Shown here: positions 1 through 8,089 of the stretch, one piece after another
Layout: each line of letters starts with the position of its first letter
Numbering within the stretch: the first letter of the stretch is position 1
Origin: an uncultured Microbulbifer sp.
Lineage (GTDB): Bacteria > Pseudomonadota > Gammaproteobacteria > Pseudomonadales > Cellvibrionaceae
Reading direction: 5' to 3'
Assembly (NCBI RefSeq): GCF_947498635.1
Contig: NZ_CANMKV010000040.1
Coordinates: 1-39,793, forward strand
Length of the DNA stretch: 39,793 bases
Notes under the pieces: generated by a model
Databases searched by the model: none
The model's input: only the letters and a program-made list of their open reading frames with translations
Told to the model about the DNA's origin: nothing
Program-made: the position numbers and the translations under genes

Positions 1-540
1 TGTGGAAGCTTACTAGCCTACAGCCAGCTGGCCTCTCTCGCTATTGCCAAGTGTGTCGGTTGTTATGGGAATCTAGGCAATACTTTAGTGGGTAGAGTAG
101 CACCTGCTGGACTTAGACTATTAAACCTGTGCGGATATTGTGAAGCACATTACCCGCTCAATAATGGTGTTCAAAACGTGACATTAGACCTTGCCTATCA
201 TGGTATCAATCGCCGAAACACCTATCGGTGGCTTGCCCTCAACAAGGCTAGGGTGATCATCATTAATCATCCAATTCATTATTTACTCGTGTCGACTTAC
301 TATTGGGACACTTGTTGCATTTCTTGTCTTTCCGGTGTAGGTGCCTATAAAGGACTCCACTAACCAGCGTATTCGCCTAAGTATGGAGATAAATATTCTC
401 GTGAATAATCCGTTGCTCTCGATCCTCAAGTAACCAACTAGAGACCAGCTCAGGGCTCCACTCTAAGCATACTGAACTCAATGAGACCGATCATTACTGA
501 CGTCATTTTGATTGATTTAGCCGTATTTTTATGACACAAC
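1..540 (-). pseudogene. Decayed IS30-family transposase remnant
   Basis: Reading the minus strand, pieces of an IS30 transposase appear in the right order but in shifting frames and with stops. EWSPELVSSWL (about 463-431) matches the W-SPEQ-(I/V) motif. IIHENIY (409-389) matches the SHE-IY motif. LYRHLHRK (351-328) matches the LY-HLR-K motif. DTMIGK (207-190) matches the DT(I/M)IGK motif holding the first catalytic Asp. Further on come ERV-FTIS-QV and an ITTD/HLAIA stretch around 60-20, where the DNG-EF region would lie. At least three frame changes and several in-frame stops are needed, so it cannot make an active enzyme. The helix-turn-helix N-terminus is not recognisable beyond about 540, and the C-terminal Glu lies off the left edge. 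The open plus-strand frame over the same bases is only an antisense shadow. Family assignment is by motif order, not by a search. Confidence 0.7.
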
Positions 541-753
541 TTCACCTTTTCCTACCTAGTCAGCAATGCACTACAGAGATGATCCAAGCCTTAAAATGAT
601 CTTCCCCTCCCAAACCACCTAATCACACCCATCGAAAGTAAACATAAGAAACGATCTATGTTCAATGTACTTTCGACTCTCTCTAAATTTTTCAGCAAAA
701 AAACCTATTTAGGGAAACTCAGTTAATCATGCAATACTTTTGCATACTCACCC
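541..753. other. AT-rich intergenic leader before the DMSP-type operon
   Basis: No gene is visible here. The stretch lies between the decayed IS30 transposase and the methyltransferase gene and probably carries the operon promoter. Its right end holds a perfect inverted repeat (729-745). The IS30 N-terminal part may have extended into it but is no longer recognisable. Confidence 0.5.
729..745. promoter_or_regulatory. Inverted repeat ATGCAA-N5-TTGCAT upstream of the operon
   Basis: A perfect 6-base inverted repeat with a 5-base spacer sits just before the first possible start of the methyltransferase gene. A second perfect repeat, GCATAA-N5-TTATGC, lies at 849-865 and overlaps the ATG at 862. 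Both look like operator half-sites for a dimeric regulator, but no regulator gene is adjacent and chance occurrence in AT-rich DNA is possible. If translation really begins at 862 or 937, both repeats would lie in the promoter or leader. Confidence 0.3.
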
Positions 754-1755
754 TTGTCGGCCAGTAACACCCTGGCACCACTTGACATCCCATATATGGA
801 AATCTACTTTAAGTCTATTAGCATTCGATTCCGCTCGTTGAAATCGACGCATAAAATAATTATGCATTCGCAAAATAAAAATCAATATTACATTAATCTG
901 TATTTCAACCATGGATTACCAGTGAATCATACCGATATGCCCAAGAAAAAGCAGACAGAACTTGCAAAGAAGGCTTCATTTGATGACATTCCAGACTTTG
1001 CATTCAACCCAAAAGATGATTGGGTGGAGGTGTTTCAGAAGGGGCTAAAGAAAATTGATTTTAATCATAAGTGCATTTATGAAGTGGGAGTTGGCATAGG
1101 GACTAATTTATTTTTTTTGCTCGACAACTTTCACCCACACTCTATCTATTTCAGCGATATCGACGCTCGATTAACGCACCGCGCCTATAAGAACTTAAGC
1201 TTTACACACTCAGAAAAACTACCAATTTGCAAACCGATACATGGTGACATCGATCTTATTGAAACAAAACTATCCGACAATGAAAACCACTCTTTAGATT
1301 ACATTATTGCATGCATCCCTCAGGTTTTTAACGATAAAATAGACAAGCAACCACCTGACTTTAATGCGCATTTTTATCGAAAACACTCTCTCAAAAAATC
1401 TCCTTACCATAAACTAGGACTAGATCTAAATTATTCCTTATTGAAATTTGCCAAGAAGAAATCACCTAAAGCTGAGGTGATATTAAATCTTAATTGTCGC
1501 TTCGGCGTAACACCCTTGTTACAGTTGTTTATTGATAGCGGCTATATGCCAAACCTGCTTTACCAAGCAAGAGTAAAGCAATGCATGACAACTGGATTAG
1601 ATTTTTTTGTTGAAGCGGAAAAGCAGGGATTAAATTGTGAGTTCTACAATAACCCTCACGCCCGCACACCGATTAGCGCACATGAAGCGGAGAAATCAAT
1701 TAAATATGGCCCTATTTACCATTCAGTAGCAGTAATTCGAGGGAAACCAAACTAA
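754..1755 (+). CDS. mmtN: Probable methionine S-methyltransferase (MmtN/BurB-like), first enzyme of DMSP synthesis
   Basis: This class I SAM-dependent methyltransferase is predicted to convert methionine to S-methylmethionine in the cytoplasm. Motif I is EVGVGIGTN (residues 110-118). The motif II acidic loop is FSDID (133-137). The motif IV position reads ACIPQV (186-191), which resembles the GCIPQI motif of plant methionine S-methyltransferases rather than the NPPY of HemK enzymes. The C-terminal half (GLDLNYSLL, then NLNCRFGVTPL and a long tail) also follows the plant enzyme's methyltransferase domain. It opens a tight operon with aldehyde dehydrogenase, decarboxylase and aminotransferase, which are the other three steps of the S-methylmethionine route. 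The start is uncertain: TTG at 754 has no clear ribosome site, and ATGs at 796, 862 and 937 are alternatives. The conserved fold begins only near residue 80. Substrate is inferred from motif and context. Confidence 0.72.
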   Translation: MSASNTLAPLDIPYMEIYFKSISIRFRSLKSTHKIIMHSQNKNQYYINLYFNHGLPVNHTDMPKKKQTELAKKASFDDIPDFAFNPKDDWVEVFQKGLKKIDFNHKCIYEVGVGIGTNLFFLLDNFHPHSIYFSDIDARLTHRAYKNLSFTHSEKLPICKPIHGDIDLIETKLSDNENHSLDYIIACIPQVFNDKIDKQPPDFNAHFYRKHSLKKSPYHKLGLDLNYSLLKFAKKKSPKAEVILNLNCRFGVTPLLQLFIDSGYMPNLLYQARVKQCMTTGLDFFVEAEKQGLNCEFYNNPHARTPISAHEAEKSIKYGPIYHSVAVIRGKPN

Positions 1756-1779
1756 AGCCACCTAAAATGGATACAAATA

Positions 1780-3207
1780 ATGGCTGTTGATAACATTCAA
1801 CATGAGACTTCAATAAAAAAAAGCCAACGCTTCCTATCAATAACTAACCCAGCAACTGAGGAAGTTATTGGGCGGGTGGCAATATCTGATCCATCCGAGG
1901 TCAACACTGCAATTAAGCGCGCTAATCTAGCCTTTACTAAATGGCGCCTAACAACCCCCATAGAGCGCGCTAACGCGCTTAGTAAATTAGCAACTTACAT
2001 TGATCAACACTCTCGTGAACTTGCGGGCATTGAAAGCCGCAATACCGGCAAACCAATTAAATTGGTTTTGGAAGAGGAAATACCTTCCATTGTTGATTGC
2101 TTTCAATATTTTTCAGGAATTTGTCGCAATACAATGGATGTATCATCAGGGGATTACATCAAAGGGCATACGAGCCTAATTCGGCGAGAGCCATTGGGTG
2201 TTGTTGCACTAATTGCCCCCTGGAATTATCCACTTATGATGGCTGCCTGGAAATTAGCACCAGCGCTGGCTGCAGGCAATACAGTAATTTTCAAACCTTC
2301 GGAATTAACACCACTAAGTATCCAATACTTAACGGATGCATTTTCTGAAATTTTCCCAGCTGGTGTCATCAACCTAGTTTATGGTGAGGGGAACATAGTA
2401 GGCAGTTTACTCGCAGCATCAGATATGGTCCAGCATGTCTCAGTGACAGGCTCATTTTCAACAGGACGTGAGGTATTAAGGCAGGCAGCCAGTAATGTTA
2501 AAGCCACTCATCTTGAACTAGGTGGCAAAGCACCAGTAATAGTATTTGATGATGCCGATATTGATCAGGCGGTAGAGGCAGTAAAGTTTTCCGGATTCTA
2601 CAACACTGGGCAGGATTGCACAGCGGCCTGCCGCGTTTATGTGCAATCGGGTAGTTTTGAGACCTTTACTACCAAATTAACCGATGCAGTAAAGTCATTA
2701 AAGGTCGGTGATCCACTAGATCCCTCTACTGAAGTTGGCCCCTTAATCAGTGCTCATCAGCGACAGAATGTGCATGCATTTATTGAGAATTGTCGACAAT
2801 CTAATTCTGGAAAAATCGCTCTAGGCGGTCACTTCCTGAATGACAAAGGTTTCTATTATGCACCAACCCTGATATTAGGCTGTCGCCAATCCGATGCTGT
2901 AGTTCAAGAAGAAATATTTGGCCCGGTAGTTACAGTCATGCCTTTCTCAAGTTTTGAGGATGCCCTAACCCTTGCCAACGATTGCCGATATGGATTAGCT
3001 TCATCAATATGGACAAATGATATACGTAAAGCCATAGCTGGCGCTAACCAAATGCGTTTCGGCTGCACATGGATTAATACGCATCTGACTTTTTGTAATG
3101 AGATGCCCCATGGTGGATTAAATCAGTCAGGTTACGGTAAAGATTTGTCATCCTATAGCCTCGATGAATACAGTATCGCAAAACATATAATGATAAAATA
3201 TGAATAG
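1780..3207 (+). CDS. NAD-dependent aldehyde dehydrogenase, probably DMSP-aldehyde dehydrogenase (BurE/BADH/PatD-like)
   Basis: Full-length (475 aa) aldehyde dehydrogenase predicted to oxidise the sulfonium aldehyde to DMSP, the last step of the operon's pathway. The catalytic set is complete: Asn149 in APWNYP, Glu246 in LELGGKAP, Cys280 in NTGQDCTAACR, and EEIFGPVV near the C-terminus. The GQDCTAACR version of the active-site loop is typical of gamma-aminobutyraldehyde and betaine-aldehyde dehydrogenases. These act on small aldehydes with a cationic group, as DMSP-aldehyde also has. It starts 24 bases after the methyltransferase stop, and its last codons overlap the decarboxylase start, so translation is probably coupled. 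The exact aldehyde is inferred from its neighbours; by sequence alone, 4-aminobutyraldehyde or betaine aldehyde would be equally possible. Confidence 0.8.
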   Translation: MAVDNIQHETSIKKSQRFLSITNPATEEVIGRVAISDPSEVNTAIKRANLAFTKWRLTTPIERANALSKLATYIDQHSRELAGIESRNTGKPIKLVLEEEIPSIVDCFQYFSGICRNTMDVSSGDYIKGHTSLIRREPLGVVALIAPWNYPLMMAAWKLAPALAAGNTVIFKPSELTPLSIQYLTDAFSEIFPAGVINLVYGEGNIVGSLLAASDMVQHVSVTGSFSTGREVLRQAASNVKATHLELGGKAPVIVFDDADIDQAVEAVKFSGFYNTGQDCTAACRVYVQSGSFETFTTKLTDAVKSLKVGDPLDPSTEVGPLISAHQRQNVHAFIENCRQSNSGKIALGGHFLNDKGFYYAPTLILGCRQSDAVVQEEIFGPVVTVMPFSSFEDALTLANDCRYGLASSIWTNDIRKAIAGANQMRFGCTWINTHLTFCNEMPHGGLNQSGYGKDLSSYSLDEYSIAKHIMIKYE

Positions 3208-4432
3208 CATACCCCAGCCTACTACTAACCTAATGTTGGCACATCCTTGGTGGCAACGTGAAGACTTAAAGTATATCAATCGAAGATTGTACTTAGCCGG
3301 TCAATCACTCGAACAGATTGCTAAACAGGTCGGAACACCGACATTTGTCTATTCAACCCAACGTATTCGAGAGAATATCAAACGCTTGCGGGTGGCTCTT
3401 AGCCAAACTGGCCTGGAATTTGATATCTACTACGCGATGAAGGCCAATCGGAACCCGTCAATCCTAACACATTTAGCAGCCAATGGAGATATCGGCATCG
3501 ATGCTTGCTCACCGAAAGAAGTCTTGCGGGCCATGTCTTGTGGTTTTAGTGCTGAAAAAATCTCATTTACTGGTACTTCAGTTTCCATGGATGATTGGAA
3601 TTTTTTATATCGCCAGCAAGGGATAAAAATTAACTTGGATTCTTTGGCTGCTCTCAAAAACTATGGTGCGTATGGCAAAGGAAAAAAAGTCGGCATTCGT
3701 ATTAATCCAGCACTAGGCCTAGGATATAATGATAATACCCTTCTACGATACAGCGGTACTGAAGTAACTAAGTTTGGCATCTATCAAGAACAGCTCGATG
3801 AAGCTATGGCGATTGCCAGATTCTATGACCTTAAAATATCCCGTGTACACTTTCATACAGGGTGCGGATACCTGAACCAGCAGCTGCCGGTATGGGATGA
3901 GATACTTGCTGCGAGCCTGGAATTTATCGACCGTCTTGGAAACATTAATGAAGTCAATCTTGGTGGAGGCTTGGGCGTACCTCATACCTCTAATGACGCA
4001 CCACTAGACTTAAGTAATTGGAAAAAGATAATTCATCGCCACTTCAAAGGTAAAAATATTAGAATTGCAATTGAACCTGGCGATTATCTTCTAAAAGATG
4101 CAGGCGTTTTACTACTACAAACTGTGTATCTAGAACCAAGACGTGACAAATTTTTTCTGGGTGTCAATGGCGGCTTTAATTTGGCTATAGAGCCAGGATT
4201 TTATCAAATGCCCTGCGAACCGACCCCATGCGTAATAAAAGGGAATAAAAAAATTAAGGTCACTATTGCTGGAAATATCAACGAATCAGTTGATATCTGG
4301 GCGAAAGACATTGACATCCCAGAAATGGATACTGGAGACACTCTTGTATTGATCAACGCCGGCGCCTATGCATCAGCGATGAGCTCAAACCATTGCATGC
4401 GCGGAGAATTTAATGAAATTGTAATTCCTTAA
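3200..4432 (+). CDS. Fold-type III PLP decarboxylase, probable S-methylmethionine decarboxylase (BurI-like)
   Basis: Group IV (ornithine/diaminopimelate) decarboxylase fold: an alanine-racemase-like barrel followed by a beta domain, 410 aa. The PLP lysine is Lys81 in YAMKAN. HFHTGCG (217-223), LGGGLG (254-259), IEPGD (291-295) and the C-terminal INAGAYASAMSS (385-396) follow the family in order. Predicted role: decarboxylation of S-methylmethionine to DMSP-amine. Two usual active-site positions differ. The family's EPGR reads EPGD (Asp295). The CES-D / CDS-D loop, which donates a Cys across the dimer, reads NESVD, with Asn361 at the Cys position. This fits a changed substrate, such as a sulfonium instead of a second amine. 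The gene overlaps the aldehyde dehydrogenase by 8 bases and precedes the aminotransferase by 31. Family is secure; substrate is inferred. Confidence 0.8.
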   Translation: MNSIPQPTTNLMLAHPWWQREDLKYINRRLYLAGQSLEQIAKQVGTPTFVYSTQRIRENIKRLRVALSQTGLEFDIYYAMKANRNPSILTHLAANGDIGIDACSPKEVLRAMSCGFSAEKISFTGTSVSMDDWNFLYRQQGIKINLDSLAALKNYGAYGKGKKVGIRINPALGLGYNDNTLLRYSGTEVTKFGIYQEQLDEAMAIARFYDLKISRVHFHTGCGYLNQQLPVWDEILAASLEFIDRLGNINEVNLGGGLGVPHTSNDAPLDLSNWKKIIHRHFKGKNIRIAIEPGDYLLKDAGVLLLQTVYLEPRRDKFFLGVNGGFNLAIEPGFYQMPCEPTPCVIKGNKKIKVTIAGNINESVDIWAKDIDIPEMDTGDTLVLINAGAYASAMSSNHCMRGEFNEIVIP

Positions 4433-4463
4433 TAACTGAAATGCCATAAGGAAAATTCTTATC

Positions 4464-5852
4464 ATGAATGAAGTATTCGACATTTCCAATGAAAGTAAAG
4501 AATTAAAAAGAAATGATCAAGCGTATTTATTGCACCCCTGGGGAACCTTATCAGAAAACACCAATGACGAACCTATGATTATTGAAAGTGCTAACGGTGT
4601 TTATGTCACTGATAGTGATCGCAATCAATACTTAGATGCCATTGGTGGTATGTGGTGCATGACTCTGGGCTACGGTAATGAAGATCTAGCTCTGGCCATG
4701 CAGGAGCAAGCTGTCCGCATGCCTTATTACACCCCTTTTGGTAGCATGAGCAATATCCCAGCGGTGCAACTTGCAAAAAAGCTTGCTGCCTTGGCCCCAG
4801 GGGATTTGAATATTGTCCATTACACTAACTCAGGCTCCACCGCTGTAGATTCAGCCATTCGCTTTTGTCATTACTATTTCAATGCGACGGGGAAAGAGTC
4901 AAAGAAAATTATTCTATCTCGCAAAGATGCGTATCATGGCAGTACATATCTTGGGGCCTCCTTATCTGGGAAAGCATGGGATCGAACCTGCTTCCAATAT
5001 ATGGATACTCTCGTACATCACCTTAGCTCCCCTCATAGCTATCGACGGCCACCACACATTGCTGAGGAGAATTTTTGCAATTACCTATTGAATGAGATGG
5101 AAGAAGCCATACAGCAACTGGGGGCAGACAATATCGCCTGTTTTATCGCTGAGCCAATACTTGCTTCTGGCGGTGTTATTGTGCCGCCTAATGGATACCA
5201 TCAACGTGCACAAGAGTTAATGAAAAGACATAATATTTTGTTTGTCAGTGATGAAGTGGTAACAGGATTTGGAAGGCTGGGCCATTTTTTTTCATCGAAA
5301 ATACATTTTGGACTTGATCCAGACATCATCATTACGGCAAAAGGTTTAACGTCAGGTTATGCTCCTCTGGGTGCGATCATTCTCTCAGAACATCTAGCGA
5401 GAGAAATAAAAGAAACACACCTTAAAAATCCAGTTTTTACTAATGGCTACACTTATTCAGGCCACCCAATTGCGTGCGCCGTAGCTTTAAAAAACATCGA
5501 ACTCATGGAAAAAATGGCGCTTTGCGAACACGTTCGGTCGATTGGGCCTTATTTTATCGAACGCCTACAAGAATTAGAAAAATACCCCATCGTTGGCGAT
5601 ATTCGGGGACATCATTTAATGGCCTGTATTGAATTTCGTGCAAGCAATGCCTATTCACCGATTCCGACACTTGAAGATATCGCAATAGCACAAGCAGTTG
5701 ACACCCACTGCCAAAGATTAGGCTTACTAGTAAGGCCCTATGAAAGCCTATGTATTCTCTCTCCCCCTCTTATCATCAATGAACAGCAAATTGACAGTAT
5801 GATCAATATTCTCCAGAACGCAATTGAAGAGACGATAAAAGAAATGGATTGA
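4464..5852 (+). CDS. Class III aminotransferase, probable DMSP-amine transaminase (BurD-like)
   Basis: Fold-type I, class III omega-aminotransferase of 462 aa. It has the [13 protein letters not shown] phosphate region (about 120-132), Asp263 in [11 protein letters not shown] binding the pyridine nitrogen, and the Schiff-base Lys293 in [19 protein letters not shown] closes the active site. Members of this family remove primary amino groups from polyamines, beta-alanine, GABA or aromatic amines. In this operon the fitting substrate is 3-dimethylsulfoniopropylamine (DMSP-amine), giving DMSP-aldehyde for the upstream dehydrogenase. A purine-rich AAGGAAAA precedes the ATG. It is the last gene of the operon and faces the MFS exporter. 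Family certain; amine donor and acceptor not visible from sequence. Confidence 0.82.
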   Translation: MNEVFDISNESKELKRNDQAYLLHPWGTLSENTNDEPMIIESANGVYVTDSDRNQYLDAIGGMWCMTLGYGNEDLALAMQEQAVRMPYYTPFGSMSNIPAVQLAKKLAALAPGDLNIVHYTNSGSTAVDSAIRFCHYYFNATGKESKKIILSRKDAYHGSTYLGASLSGKAWDRTCFQYMDTLVHHLSSPHSYRRPPHIAEENFCNYLLNEMEEAIQQLGADNIACFIAEPILASGGVIVPPNGYHQRAQELMKRHNILFVSDEVVTGFGRLGHFFSSKIHFGLDPDIIITAKGLTSGYAPLGAIILSEHLAREIKETHLKNPVFTNGYTYSGHPIACAVALKNIELMEKMALCEHVRSIGPYFIERLQELEKYPIVGDIRGHHLMACIEFRASNAYSPIPTLEDIAIAQAVDTHCQRLGLLVRPYESLCILSPPLIINEQQIDSMINILQNAIEETIKEMD

Positions 5853-5983
5853 CTTTATATTTAGAAAAACCCATAAACTTACAAATTAGTACAGTGTATG
5901 CGCTCAGAATTAAGCTGGCTTGGCGTTATCGATATTTAGAATCTGACAGCTTGGCTTCAGGCTTTTCATTTATGCCTTTAAAA

Positions 5984-7372
5984 CTAAACCCTAAAGCTCC
6001 TCACGGAATCATTGCTGATAAAAAGTATTGAAACAGAAAATCCAATCAAGCAAAGAAAAGCGTCCACACTGAAAATTCGGAATATGCCAGTAGCTATATC
6101 AGGGGATATGGCCAAAATTGTAGCATTAACACCTAGTCCCAGCGCACCTCCTATATACTTAAACATATAAATAATTGATCCGGTACGACTTGACTCCCCT
6201 GGAGTTACCGCAGTAATAGCCGCGGTGATAATTGCTGGGCTATAAACGCCAATACTTGTTCCGACCAACAATAACCCAGGGAGATAAGCCACATAATTAA
6301 CTTCCCCCTCCAAGTCTGAAAGCATAAATAATCCTGCGCACATTCCCAATGCTCCGCCACAAATTAATATCTTCGCCCCCAATTTTTCATGTAAGACTCC
6401 AGAAATAAGCGCAAAAACACCAGATGCCGCCATCAAAGGTAGCAAGGCAAAACCCGCCTGTAAGCTAGTATATCCATGTACCTTTATAAAAAGCTGAGGG
6501 ATATAGAAGAGGGTTGAAAAGAAGGCAACGGCAACAAAAAGCATACTTAGCGCTGACGCCATAAAGCTGCGATTAACCAGCAACCTAACTGGCATCAACG
6601 CATTATCCTTAGTCCAAAATTCAATCAAAACAAAAGCGCTTAAAAACACGAATGAGAGGGCAAGAAGACTGGCGATAATGTTATTCCAAAATCCGATCTG
6701 CTCTATTTCATCCATTGCCAGCAAGAAACAAAATAGCGCCACAGAAAGAGTGAGCACCCCCAAATAATCTATACCTTTACTTGGCCTATTTACATTATCT
6801 GAGGGGTATTTACTCCAGCAAATAATCATAATCAAGATTGAAAGAGGTATATTGGAAAATAAAATCCAGCGCCAGCTTAAGTAATCTGAAAATACACCAC
6901 CAATCACTGGGCCAAACGCACTAGCTAATCCAGTGACGGCCAAAATCAACCCCCCAGTCTGCCCCGCACGCTCTTTGGGCATTAAGCTATATGCCATTCC
7001 AAGAATGGACGCCCACGCTAAAGCACCACCAACCCCTATAAAAGCACGCGACAAAAGTAGCAACCACACCTTTTCTGCCATACCGCCCAAAAGAGAAAAA
7101 ACAGCGATGACTGCAATACCAATTAGAAATATTCTTTTCCGCCCATATATATCTGCTAGATTTCCGCTAGTAACTATTAATACGCCAAAAACAAGAACAT
7201 AGGTATTGACAAGCCAATGACCCACCGCAATACCAACTGAAAAAGATCCCTCAACTGAAACTATTGACGTGGAAAAAGCAGAAAAATCATTACATACTAG
7301 AAACACAGCAAGTAAAAGAACAAACAGCCCCCAATAATGTAACGCTGAAAGTGACCCCCTAGTTGATTCCAT
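5984..7372 (-). CDS. MFS transporter, DHA2-type (about 14 helices), candidate exporter or importer for the operon's product
   Basis: Major facilitator protein of 462 aa made almost wholly of hydrophobic helices. Motif A appears as GNLADIYGRKR after helix 2. The antiporter motif C region reads GLASAFGPVIGG in helix 5, followed by WRWILFSNIP, which is typical of the 14-helix drug:H+ antiporter (DHA2) branch. It is encoded convergently to the four-enzyme operon with about 130 bases between stops. It shares the low GC content, so it probably arrived with the operon. A role in moving DMSP, a sulfonium intermediate or a derived toxic product is plausible, but nothing in the sequence shows substrate; drug efflux is equally possible. 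Confidence 0.85.
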   Translation of the reverse strand: MESTRGSLSALHYWGLFVLLLAVFLVCNDFSAFSTSIVSVEGSFSVGIAVGHWLVNTYVLVFGVLIVTSGNLADIYGRKRIFLIGIAVIAVFSLLGGMAEKVWLLLLSRAFIGVGGALAWASILGMAYSLMPKERAGQTGGLILAVTGLASAFGPVIGGVFSDYLSWRWILFSNIPLSILIMIICWSKYPSDNVNRPSKGIDYLGVLTLSVALFCFLLAMDEIEQIGFWNNIIASLLALSFVFLSAFVLIEFWTKDNALMPVRLLVNRSFMASALSMLFVAVAFFSTLFYIPQLFIKVHGYTSLQAGFALLPLMAASGVFALISGVLHEKLGAKILICGGALGMCAGLFMLSDLEGEVNYVAYLPGLLLVGTSIGVYSPAIITAAITAVTPGESSRTGSIIYMFKYIGGALGLGVNATILAISPDIATGIFRIFSVDAFLCLIGFSVSILFISNDSVRSFRV

Positions 7373-8089
7373 AAGTTATTTCACAAGATGAATTTTTGAT
7401 CGCACGGAAAATGTTGTAGCTTTCAATGTCAACTGTAACATTCAACGCCAATAAAACCTGCAACACTCCCCTGAACTACAAGATACTCAACATTTCGGCA
7501 AAAGTGCGACACATTTTAGTTACACTTTGCGCCATAAGTCTCGCCAAAACTCCAACACCCTGCTGCAATGAATACGATCAAATTTGAAACGAGGACCATT
7601 AAGCAAAAACCCTGATGCTTAATCCTTTTTTGAGGGAGCACCTGAAACAAGCAATCCATAAACTTACCAGCTGACTAGCGCCACAAAACTCAAAAAAAAT
7701 GTGTGTAGCTTCCTATACCCTTCTAATGATAACGGCAGTCATTCCAAAACACTTTTCTATAGATGCTTACCGGAAAAATCGACCTTATAACAACTGTCCA
7801 TTGTCTCTATATTTATTATCTTTAATGGCAACTTGCTGTAATAAACTTGTGAGTAGAGGTCTCTCATTACGAGAATTAATACTATAAAAACCATATTCAG
7901 ATAATGCTCAACTCAAAATATAACAAACATAGCTTAAAAGATATGGTTCAACCTTGAATTAAAACAATACACAAATAAGATAAACAATAACAAACAATTA
8001 GAATAAAAAGCAGAAACACCATGATTTACTACTATATCCTTTCCCGAACTGAGAAAAACTGATCCAATCCACGACCCAAGGAGGCCTGG
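7373..8089. other. AT-rich intergenic region and composition boundary
   Basis: About 700 bases without a convincing gene. It holds the promoter of the minus-strand MFS gene and that of the plus-strand three-gene operon. A 62-codon frame at 7699-7887 has no ribosome site and no family resemblance. Base composition changes sharply near 8040, from AT-rich on the left to GC-rich on the right, which marks the likely right edge of imported DNA. No integrase, tRNA or clear direct repeat was seen at the junction. Confidence 0.5.

Noticed and set aside
88..363. Plus-strand open frame of 91 codons at the left edge
   Set aside because: It is antisense to the IS30 transposase remnant, has no ribosome site and its protein resembles nothing.
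5849..6031. 60-codon frame after the aminotransferase
   Set aside because: TTG start, no ribosome site, runs into the convergent MFS gene; composition unlike a protein.
7699..7887. 62-codon frame in the gap before the three-gene operon
   Set aside because: No ribosome site, no family resemblance, lies in AT-rich spacer.
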